Part shown: piece after piece, positions 33,963 through 40,913 of the stretch | How positions within the stretch are numbered: position 1 is the first letter of the stretch | Layout of the letters: each line of letters starts with the position of its first letter | Source: Bacteroidia bacterium | GTDB taxonomy: Bacteria > Bacteroidota > Bacteroidia > Flavobacteriales_D > Cryomorphaceae | Length of the DNA stretch: 64,000 nucleotides | Assembly (NCBI GenBank): GCA_030427905.1 | Contig: JAUICL010000002.1 | Location: 248,001-312,000 of the forward strand | Direction of reading: 5' to 3' | Notes under the pieces: model-generated | Databases searched by the model: none | Told to the model about the DNA's origin: nothing | The model's input: the letters and a program-made list of their open reading frames with translations, nothing else | Program-made: the position numbers and the translations under genes

Positions 33963-34780
33963 CAGCTAAGGCTTTGAAGGAAGGTATTTATCAGACTTAC
34001 CAGTTTCGGTTCGGCTTCACCAGCTACCGCGATGATTTCTGAAATGTCAACAGGTTTCAAATTATCGGGGTCGCACTCGTCTGTCAAAACGGATATAGCC
34101 ACACAGGGGAGTCCAATCTGGTTGGCTACAATAACTTCGGGAACGGTGCTCATCCCGACGGCATCGGCACCGATAAACCCGAGAAAACGGTATTCAGCAC
34201 GGGTTTCCAAGTGGGGTCCATGCACACAGGCGTAAACTCCTTCGTGAAGGTTTGTTCCTTGTTGAATGGCAATTTCCTTCAGCTTTTCGTTCATATCCTT
34301 GTGATAAGGAGCGGCCAAGTCTACAAAACGCTGCCCAAAACGCGGGTCACTCATCGCTGTAAGCGGCGACCCACCCTGAAGGTGGATGTGATCGTCGAGC
34401 AACATCAAATCACCTTTCTTAAATTCTTTATTGATTGCTCCGGCAGCGTTACTGAGAATGAGATTTTGACAGCCAAGCGCCTTAAAAACGCGAATCGGAA
34501 AAGTGATTTCAGCTTGGCTATAGCCTTCATAAGCGTGAAACCGCCCCTGCATGGCTACCACCTTCTTCGCTCCAATTTTTCCATACACCAATCTTCCTTG
34601 GTGAAATTCTACCGTAGCTTCCGGAAAATGGGGAATCTCACTGTAGGGAACTTCCACTTCAATGTTTATTTCATCAATCAGCTTTCCCAAGCCAGTACCC
34701 AGCACGATTGCCGTTTCAGGGTTTTGGATCCCGCGCTCAAAAAGAAATGAACGGGTCACTTCGATGTCTTCAAATCTCAT
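33962..34780 (-). CDS. purine nucleoside phosphorylase, class II (trimeric PNP/MTAP family)
   Basis: Splits purine nucleosides such as inosine or guanosine with phosphate to the base and ribose-1-phosphate. The 272-residue protein has the phosphate-binding block LGTGLGK, MQGRFHAYEGYS and the substrate block NAAGAINKEF, then VGMSTVPEVIVANQIGL, all in standard order. The ATG at 34778-34780 has a TAGCTTTG -7 box directly upstream. The radical-SAM gene ends 22 bases before it on the same strand, so cotranscription is also possible. Greater preference for guanosine or inosine cannot be read from the sequence. Confidence 0.93.
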   Translation of the reverse strand: MRFEDIEVTRSFLFERGIQNPETAIVLGTGLGKLIDEINIEVEVPYSEIPHFPEATVEFHQGRLVYGKIGAKKVVAMQGRFHAYEGYSQAEITFPIRVFKALGCQNLILSNAAGAINKEFKKGDLMLLDDHIHLQGGSPLTAMSDPRFGQRFVDLAAPYHKDMNEKLKEIAIQQGTNLHEGVYACVHGPHLETRAEYRFLGFIGADAVGMSTVPEVIVANQIGLPCVAISVLTDECDPDNLKPVDISEIIAVAGEAEPKLVSLINTFLQSLS

Positions 34781-34802
34781 GCTGCAAAGCTAAAACCATC
34801 TA

Positions 34803-35858
34803 TCAAACTACGGTGCCCTGACAGCTAGATCCAGCACCTGCCGTGCATCCATAGCAGTGCTGCGATATTTTAATGTCGCGAGTGGAAAGCGCTTTGATAT
34901 CAAAGTCGGAAATATGCGTTTTCGAACCGTTGACTTTCATATCGAGCATTTGGTTAAAATCGCAGTCGTAGAGATACCCATCATAGCCCACCGAAATGGT
35001 GTTCCGACACATCACGCCGTCCACTGCAGCTGGATTAAAGGCATCGACCAGTGCATCCATATAGTCTTCGTAATTGTCTGAAGCGATCAGGTACTCGAGA
35101 AATCGGCTGATCGGGAGATTGGTAATGGTGAACAGGCTATTGAACTCGATACCAAAATCATCGAAAAGCCTTTTTTTGAACTCCATTTCCAGCCCTGCCT
35201 GATCTCCCGGAAGGAAGGCTCCTGCTGGATTGTATACGAGATCCAACTTTAATCCGGAGCCCGATTTTCCATAGCCCACCTTATTGAGTTCGATCAACGC
35301 TTCAATGGATTTATCGAAGACACCATCGCCTCGCTGTTTATCGGTTCGCGATTTGCTGTAGAATGGGAGGGATGATACAACATGTACATTGTGTTCCTTG
35401 AAAAAGGATGGCATGTCGTGGTATTTCTTGTTCGCTCTTAGAATGGTCAAGTTTGACCGAACGATATAGTCTTGCACTCCAATTTTTGAAGCTTCTTCAA
35501 CAAACCACCGAAAATGCGGATTCATTTCGGGTGCTCCACCAGTGAGATCTAAGGTATGAACGGTGGTGTTTTTTAAAACATCGAGAATCGACTCCATCGT
35601 CTCTCGACTCATAATCTCTTTTCTATCCGGACCGGCATCAACGTGGCAGTGGGTGCAAACCTGGTTGCACATATACCCTACATTCACTTGCAATATTTCT
35701 AGTTCCGCCGGTTTTAGCGGAAGGTGACCGAGGGGTTCAATTTTCTCAGCAAACTTCGGTAGCTCTCCATTTTGAAAGACACCGTTGCTGAGGAATTTTA
35801 ACTGTTCCTTCGGATCGGATAGTGAATTATTACGTGCGTGAAGAGATTTTACCGCCAT
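34803..35858 (-). CDS. arsS: arsenosugar biosynthesis radical SAM protein ArsS
   Basis: Radical SAM enzyme of 351 residues. The iron-sulfur motif CNQVCTHC carries Cys64, Cys68 and Cys71, and the C-terminal Cys-rich ending HCYGCTAGAGSSCQG is characteristic of the ArsS family. Family knowledge places it in making arsenosugars from methylated arsenic. It is 3 bases downstream of the peroxidase-like gene, which is the common pairing. No arsM methyltransferase, arsR or arsenite exporter is nearby, so the complete pathway is not contained here. Confidence 0.92.
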   Translation of the reverse strand: MAVKSLHARNNSLSDPKEQLKFLSNGVFQNGELPKFAEKIEPLGHLPLKPAELEILQVNVGYMCNQVCTHCHVDAGPDRKEIMSRETMESILDVLKNTTVHTLDLTGGAPEMNPHFRWFVEEASKIGVQDYIVRSNLTILRANKKYHDMPSFFKEHNVHVVSSLPFYSKSRTDKQRGDGVFDKSIEALIELNKVGYGKSGSGLKLDLVYNPAGAFLPGDQAGLEMEFKKRLFDDFGIEFNSLFTITNLPISRFLEYLIASDNYEDYMDALVDAFNPAAVDGVMCRNTISVGYDGYLYDCDFNQMLDMKVNGSKTHISDFDIKALSTRDIKISQHCYGCTAGAGSSCQGTVV

Positions 35859-35861
35859 GTA

Positions 35862-36197
35862 TTACATCGAGAGTTTATTGACTTTGTTCATCATTTGAAC
35901 GCCGTGAACCAGTGAAGCCCCACCGCGTATAGCACCTGCTACGTGAAGCGCTTCCATCATTTCTTCTTTCTCAATTCCCTTTTTGAGACCATCATCGGTG
36001 TAGGCATCGATGCAATATGGGCATTGGATGGTGTGGGCGACAGCAAGCGCGATCAAAGACTTTTCTCTTGCGGTAAGTTTTCCTTCCGCAAATACGCTGT
36101 TGTAGTACTCAAAAAACTTGGCTCCTAACTCAGGGTTCCAGTCTGAGATGTTTCCAAACTTCTTGAGATCTTTCGGGTTGTAATATGTTTTTTCCAT
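35862..36197 (-). CDS. arsenosugar biosynthesis-associated peroxidase-like protein (carboxymuconolactone decarboxylase family)
   Basis: A 111-residue alpha-helical protein of the AhpD/CMD-like fold. The ATG at 36195-36197 (MEKTYYNPKDLKKFG) is preferred over the longer frame. The CPYCIDA motif (CxxC) is the active-site pair of AhpD-like peroxidases, embedded in TIQCPYCIDAYTDDG. It is the usual gene upstream of arsS in Bacteroidota. A TAAATTTG -7-like box lies at 36209-36216 on the minus strand. Its exact chemical role is not established. Confidence 0.88.
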   Translation of the reverse strand: MEKTYYNPKDLKKFGNISDWNPELGAKFFEYYNSVFAEGKLTAREKSLIALAVAHTIQCPYCIDAYTDDGLKKGIEKEEMMEALHVAGAIRGGASLVHGVQMMNKVNKLSM

Positions 36198-36299
36198 AGT
36201 TGTATTGACAAATTTAATCGGAGATCTATCCGAATCTTGTCGGAAGTGCGACAAGGTCAACGAATCTAAACAACCTAATGGAAATAGTGTTCGCGGGAC

Positions 36300-37343
36300 T
36301 TAGAGCTTTAGCAAAAAGTCAAGCGTATCCACTCCGTCGGCGTAGTCCCAAAGCTCTGGTTTTTGGCTTTGACCGAAAGGGATGTCTTTTTTTGAAACGA
36401 TACATTGGATCTCATCCATACGCGATTTGAGCGTTTCGCGAACCACTTCTTCGTTGTCAAATCGCTCGTAGAAGAGTGTGGAAATTGGGCTGGCGATGGC
36501 TTCGGATGGGCGCAGAAGCAAGAACCCATTCTCCAGAAGGTCTTCACGGTTCATCATCCACAAGGCTCTGTAGTAGTCGAAGTTATTGGCGTACTTGTGG
36601 TGGTTTATCACGGGATGATATTTGTACAATGCGTTGAAAAGGCGATCGAGATCAAAATCGTTTTTGATGTAAACTTTCGACACGGAGCGACAACCCAAGC
36701 CGTAGAACGAAAAGATGTCCTGGCCTAGAGCTTCCAGCTCTTCTTTAGATTCCGAACCATCTACTATGGCTACTGAGCTTCTGTTTTTTCGAATGATGTT
36801 CGGGTACTTTTTGAAGTAATATTCAAAGTAGCGCGAAGTATTGTTGCTGCCTGTGGCAATAACCGCATCAACTTCAGGTAGTTTTCCCTCTACCCATTCC
36901 ACCTGAAACGACGGGACTAGCGACTGCATCATTTCCACAAACACTGGCAGAAGATACTGGTCTTGCGAAGAGCGTTTTACGACGGGAATATGTCCAGCCA
37001 TCAAGACAGAAAACACATCGTGAAACCCAACGAGCGGAATGTTTCCAGCTAGGATGAGCCCGACGCGTTTGGGCGCCACTATGTCAAATTGGTAGGAAGC
37101 TACCCACTTTTCCAAAGCTTCTTTGCGAAGCATATACCCCAAACCATTTAAGGCTTCGCGTATGGCATCTTCTGTAAACCATGCATTTGACACTACACTG
37201 TGGTCTACAGCTTGTCTAAATTTTTCTAACCAGTCTGGTTGAACATGGTCAACTTCCGCATTCAAATCCTTCGAAAGCGTTAAAAGTACTTCTGACAGAC
37301 TCGATAGGGATTTGACTTTATCTTCTACGACTGGGGTATGCAT
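36300..37343 (-). CDS. LuxC-like acyl-CoA reductase
   Basis: Predicted NAD(P)H-dependent acyl-CoA reductase, 347 residues, of the LuxC/aldehyde dehydrogenase superfamily. The start at 37343 (MHTPVVEDKVKS) is preferred over the longer frame, which would place the start beyond the promoter. Nucleotide-binding residues lie in GLILAGNIPLVGFHDV, and the catalytic Cys in FYGLGCRSVSK near residue 230. It diverges from a 4Fe-4S ferredoxin gene, the common arrangement in Bacteroidota. The physiological substrate is unknown; bioluminescence is not implied. Confidence 0.87.
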   Translation of the reverse strand: MHTPVVEDKVKSLSSLSEVLLTLSKDLNAEVDHVQPDWLEKFRQAVDHSVVSNAWFTEDAIREALNGLGYMLRKEALEKWVASYQFDIVAPKRVGLILAGNIPLVGFHDVFSVLMAGHIPVVKRSSQDQYLLPVFVEMMQSLVPSFQVEWVEGKLPEVDAVIATGSNNTSRYFEYYFKKYPNIIRKNRSSVAIVDGSESKEELEALGQDIFSFYGLGCRSVSKVYIKNDFDLDRLFNALYKYHPVINHHKYANNFDYYRALWMMNREDLLENGFLLLRPSEAIASPISTLFYERFDNEEVVRETLKSRMDEIQCIVSKKDIPFGQSQKPELWDYADGVDTLDFLLKL

Positions 37344-37357
37344 CTTTTTCTCTTTAA

Positions 37358-37390
37358 TTGCCAAAATCAATCTGAGGCACTTTATATTTG
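37358..37390 (+). promoter_or_regulatory. promoter of the ferredoxin gene
   Basis: A TTG at 37358-37360 (-33) and TATATTTG at 37383-37390 (-7) are 22 bases apart, both matching the Bacteroidota consensus, and point toward the ferredoxin gene. Confidence 0.75.
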
Positions 37391-37398
37391 CAAAAGTA
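37391..37398 (-). promoter_or_regulatory. -7 box of the LuxC-like gene, back to back with the ferredoxin promoter
   Basis: Reads TACTTTTG on the minus strand. It abuts the plus-strand TATATTTG so that 37383-37398 is an imperfect palindrome, and the two polymerase footprints would overlap. Confidence 0.6.
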
Positions 37399-37420
37399 TA
37401 CATCAAAATCGATTTGACTT

Positions 37421-37768
37421 ATGGCAATTATGATCACTGACGAATGCATCAACTGCGGAGCTTGCGAGCCGGAGTGTCCCAATAATGCGATCTACGAAGG
37501 TGGTGTAGAGTGGAGAATGAGCGATGGTACTGATCTTTCGGGAAGTATTACCACAACGCTTGGCCACGAATTGGATGCCGATGAAGAGCAAGAGCCGAAG
37601 GATATGGATGTGTACTACATTGTTACAGATAAGTGTACCGAGTGTGTTGGTTTCCACGATGAGCCACAATGCGCTGAAGTTTGTCCGGTAGATTGCTGTG
37701 TGGACGATCCTGAATACAGAGAATCAGAAGATGTATTGATGAAGCGAAAAGAGTTCCTTCACCTTTAA
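37421..37768 (+). CDS. 4Fe-4S ferredoxin with two cluster motifs
   Basis: A 115-residue low-potential electron carrier. The first cluster uses [12 protein letters not shown] near the N-terminus, and the second uses [22 protein letters not shown] near residue 75; the long spacing inside the second motif is typical of YfhL-type ferredoxins. The ATG at 37421 gives [12 protein letters not shown]. It is divergent to the LuxC-like gene and precedes a secreted protein gene and serC-serA. Confidence 0.93.
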   Translation: MAIMITDECINCGACEPECPNNAIYEGGVEWRMSDGTDLSGSITTTLGHELDADEEQEPKDMDVYYIVTDKCTECVGFHDEPQCAEVCPVDCCVDDPEYRESEDVLMKRKEFLHL

Positions 37769-37804
37769 GCACAATCTCATCAAGTTTATTTCGTTTTCTT
37801 CTCC

Positions 37805-38704
37805 ATGAGAATAGCGACACTATTCATAGCCTGTTTTATGTTCAGCAACTTGTTTGCACAGAATTTGGACAGTCTGGAAGCAAAGATGTCGAAGATTCAC
37901 TTGGCCATCGGTCAGGGTGAAACTGATGACGAGCGAATCGCTGCATCTCAGAAACTTGAAGATTTTCTTCTCGAATGTTTTGAGTACGAACCTTGCTTCG
38001 AGCACGAGTTTGATGAGGTATACTCGATGGCAGCCATTACCAGCCCCGACGGAGCATTTCGACTTTTCAACTGGAATATTCCAAATTTGGATGGTACCTA
38101 TAGTTATGTGGCCTACGTACTTTTCCCCAAAGGAGAATTTGTAAAACTTGAAGACAATGAGCCACTCGACGGCAAGGACTTAAAGGAAGTCTATACTTCG
38201 AGTAATTGGTACGGTGCTTTGTACTACGAGATTTTCCCAGTAAAGCAGAAGAAGCAAACCGTCTATACCCTGATGGGGTGGGATGGAAACAATGCGCTTA
38301 CAACGCGTAAAGTGCTTGATGTGATGGTGATCGATAAGAAGAATCGAATCAGCTTTGGCTCGCCTATTTTTCAGACTGAAGATGAGCAGTGGGTGAACCG
38401 CCGAGTGTTTGAATATTCTTCAGAAGTGCAAATGACGTTGCGTTATTTAAAGCCTAAAGACGCCATAGTTTTCGATATTCTAGAACCGGTAAGCGCAGGA
38501 CTAAAAGGGCAGTATGCCTACTATGGTCCAAGTATGGGGCATAGTGGCTACCAATTACAGAAAGATGGTAAGTGGTACTTCATAGCTGAAATGGACATGA
38601 CCAGGCCAAAGGATGAAGAAGGAGCCCAGTTTCAATTTCCCCCTAAGGTAGACCCGACCAAGTCGCGTAGCAACGTGAACCCACTCACAGGGAAAGAGAA
38701 TTAA
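37805..38704 (+). CDS. secreted protein of unknown function
   Basis: A 299-residue product with a signal peptide (MRIATLFIACFMFSNLFAQ). The rest is beta-rich with conserved-looking blocks such as FRLFNWNIPN and YTLMGWDGNN, the type of protein found near serC in Bacteroidota but with no assigned function. It starts 36 bases after the ferredoxin stop. No lipobox or T9SS tail is visible, so it should be periplasmic or in the outer membrane. I know of no function. Confidence 0.72.
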   Translation: MRIATLFIACFMFSNLFAQNLDSLEAKMSKIHLAIGQGETDDERIAASQKLEDFLLECFEYEPCFEHEFDEVYSMAAITSPDGAFRLFNWNIPNLDGTYSYVAYVLFPKGEFVKLEDNEPLDGKDLKEVYTSSNWYGALYYEIFPVKQKKQTVYTLMGWDGNNALTTRKVLDVMVIDKKNRISFGSPIFQTEDEQWVNRRVFEYSSEVQMTLRYLKPKDAIVFDILEPVSAGLKGQYAYYGPSMGHSGYQLQKDGKWYFIAEMDMTRPKDEEGAQFQFPPKVDPTKSRSNVNPLTGKEN

Positions 38705-38726
38705 GATTAGGGTCACATGAATCATC

Positions 38727-38756
38727 TTGTCCAATCTTGGAAGTTGATTAGCTTTG
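38727..38756 (+). promoter_or_regulatory. promoter of serC
   Basis: TTG at 38727-38729 and TAGCTTTG at 38749-38756, spacing 19, a textbook Bacteroidota promoter. Its position shows that the in-frame TTG at 38754 is inside the -7 box, so the ATG at 38793 is the start. Confidence 0.82.
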
Positions 38757-38792
38757 CGCAAGAAATCAGCGCTAACGCTAATAAATAAGCAA

Positions 38793-39863
38793 ATGTCTAA
38801 GGTTCACAATTTTAGTGCAGGTCCCTGCATCCTTCCGCCCGAAGTACTTTCGAAGGCGTCTCAAAGTGTAATTGAATTGGGAAATCACGGTCTTTCATTG
38901 ATCGAAATGTCGCATAGATCTGCGCCGTTTGTTGAGATCATGGAGAAGGCCCGAAACCATGTAAAAGAGCTGCTCAATGTACCCGATGGATACACGGTTC
39001 TTTTCCTTCAAGGTGGAGCGAGCTTAGGATTCTATATTTCTGCCATGAACTTCATGAAAGAAGGTGGAAAAGCTGCGTATGTCGATACTGGATCTTGGTC
39101 AAATAAGGCAATAAAAGAAGCCAAATTACTCGGTGATGTGGATGTTGTCGCTTCTAGCGAAGAGTCTAATTTTAACTACATCCCGAAGGGGTATACGGTG
39201 CCTTCAGACGTCGATTACCTACACCTGACTTCCAATAACACCATTTTTGGTACGCAAATCAAAGAATTCCCGCAAAGCTCAGTTCCGGTAATTTGCGATA
39301 TGTCGAGCGATATCTTCAGCAAGCCGGTCAACGTGTCGGATTTTGCATTGATCTACGGTGGAGCGCAAAAGAATATGGGGCCAGCGGGTACCACATTCTA
39401 TATCGTAAAAGACGAATTACTCGGCAAGACTGGAAGAAAAATTCCTTCTATGTTGAACTTGGAAGTACACAAGTCTAAGGACTCAATGTTCAATACCCCT
39501 CCAGTGTTTCCTGTATACGTTTCTATGTTGATGATGGAATGGATGATGGAGCAAGGTGGAGTGCCGGAGATGGAGCGAAGAAACAATGCCAAAGCTGAAT
39601 TGCTTTATGGCGAGATAGACAGAAATCCACTGTTTAAAGGTACCACAGCTGTGGAAGACCGAAGCCCGATGAACGCCACTTTCGTTTTGACAAACGAGAG
39701 CTTGAAAGGCGAGTTTGACACTATGTGGAATGCCGCTGGTATCAGTGGAATCAAAGGACACAGAAGTGTTGGGGGATACCGAGCTTCTATGTACAACGCC
39801 TTGCCGCTCGAAAGCGTTCAGGTATTGGTGGATGTGATGCAAGAACTAGAAAGAAAAGCATAA
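38793..39863 (+). CDS. serC: phosphoserine aminotransferase
   Basis: PLP enzyme that makes phosphoserine from 3-phosphohydroxypyruvate and glutamate, in serine synthesis (and a pyridoxal-phosphate route). The 356-residue protein starts MSKVHNFSAGPCILPPEV, the family signature, and has the PLP-Lys region GGAQKNMGPAGTTFYIV near residue 190. The ATG at 38793 is fixed by the promoter. serA follows 10 bases later, so the two make a serine operon. Confidence 0.95.
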   Translation: MSKVHNFSAGPCILPPEVLSKASQSVIELGNHGLSLIEMSHRSAPFVEIMEKARNHVKELLNVPDGYTVLFLQGGASLGFYISAMNFMKEGGKAAYVDTGSWSNKAIKEAKLLGDVDVVASSEESNFNYIPKGYTVPSDVDYLHLTSNNTIFGTQIKEFPQSSVPVICDMSSDIFSKPVNVSDFALIYGGAQKNMGPAGTTFYIVKDELLGKTGRKIPSMLNLEVHKSKDSMFNTPPVFPVYVSMLMMEWMMEQGGVPEMERRNNAKAELLYGEIDRNPLFKGTTAVEDRSPMNATFVLTNESLKGEFDTMWNAAGISGIKGHRSVGGYRASMYNALPLESVQVLVDVMQELERKA

Positions 39864-39873
39864 AACATAAGAG

Positions 39874-40830
39874 ATGATCATCTTAGCAAATGATGGGATT
39901 AGCCCATCGGGAAAGAACAAGCTTGAAGCTGCTGGTTTTAAAGTTGAAACCGATACAGTAGCTCAGGATGAATTGATTGATTATATCAATTCAAAAGACA
40001 TTAAAGGACTATGTGTTCGCTCTGCGACTACTGTTCGACAGGATTTGATTGATGCCTGCCCAGGATTGAAATTCATCGGTCGCGGTGGAGTAGGAATGGA
40101 TAATATTGACGTAGACTATGCCAGATCGAAGGGGATTACAGTTTCCAATACACCTGCTGCCAGCTCTCAATCGGTAGCTGAGCTCGTAATGGCTCACCTA
40201 TTTGCATTGGCCAGAACTACATACGATTCCAACCGCCAGATGCCAACAAATGGCGCTTCTGAATTCAAAGCACTGAAGAAGAAGTATGCCAAGGGAATGG
40301 AGCTTCGCGGTAAGACACTCGGAATTATTGGGTTTGGCCGTATTGGTCAGTCGTTGGCTCAATACGCCTTGGGAACTGGAATGAAAGTGATCTGCTCTGA
40401 TTTGTTCGACGTGAATACGGAGATCAAATTCACAGTAGAAGGATATGGTGAAGTAAGTGTGAATGTTGAGAAAATGCCAATGGAAGATCTTTTGGCTCAA
40501 AGTGATGCGATTTCCATTCACGTGCCCAAGCAAAGCGACGGATCGGCTGTGATCAAAGCAAAAGAGCTCGAAATGATGAAAGATGGAGTGATCATCGCAA
40601 ACGCCGCTCGCGGTGGTGTGATCGAAGAGTCTGCCTTGATGGCCGCTCTTGATTCAGGAAAAGTGCGTGGTGCTGCGCTCGATGTTTTCGACAACGAGCC
40701 TACGCCAGACCCTAAAGTTTTAGCACACGAAAAGCTGGCTTTGAGTCCGCACATTGGTGCCGCGACTACCGAAGCTCAAGACAGAATTGGTACAGAATTA
40801 GCCGATCGTATTATCGAGACGCTGAAGTAA
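39874..40830 (+). CDS. serA: D-3-phosphoglycerate dehydrogenase, short form
   Basis: Oxidises 3-phosphoglycerate to 3-phosphohydroxypyruvate with NAD, the entry into serine synthesis. The 318-residue protein has the NAD-binding block LGIIGFGRIGQSLAQYA near 150, the catalytic Arg region NAARGGVIEE near 243, and the catalytic His in LSPHIGAATTEAQ near 300. It is the short type without a C-terminal ACT regulatory domain, so feedback inhibition by serine is not expected from a known domain. A bidirectional terminator follows. Confidence 0.95.
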   Translation: MIILANDGISPSGKNKLEAAGFKVETDTVAQDELIDYINSKDIKGLCVRSATTVRQDLIDACPGLKFIGRGGVGMDNIDVDYARSKGITVSNTPAASSQSVAELVMAHLFALARTTYDSNRQMPTNGASEFKALKKKYAKGMELRGKTLGIIGFGRIGQSLAQYALGTGMKVICSDLFDVNTEIKFTVEGYGEVSVNVEKMPMEDLLAQSDAISIHVPKQSDGSAVIKAKELEMMKDGVIIANAARGGVIEESALMAALDSGKVRGAALDVFDNEPTPDPKVLAHEKLALSPHIGAATTEAQDRIGTELADRIIETLK

Positions 40831-40854
40831 ATCACAATCGTCTTATCGAAATTG

Positions 40855-40888
40855 AAAGCCCCTCTGATGAAATCATCAGGGGGGCTTT
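40855..40888. terminator. bidirectional terminator after serA
   Basis: AAAGCCCC...CTGATGA / TCATCAG...GGGGCTTT forms a long, near-perfect stem between the convergent serA and metalloprotease genes. Confidence 0.85.
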
Positions 40889-40913
40889 AGTTTAGGGGGC
40901 ACTATCCTTCTAA

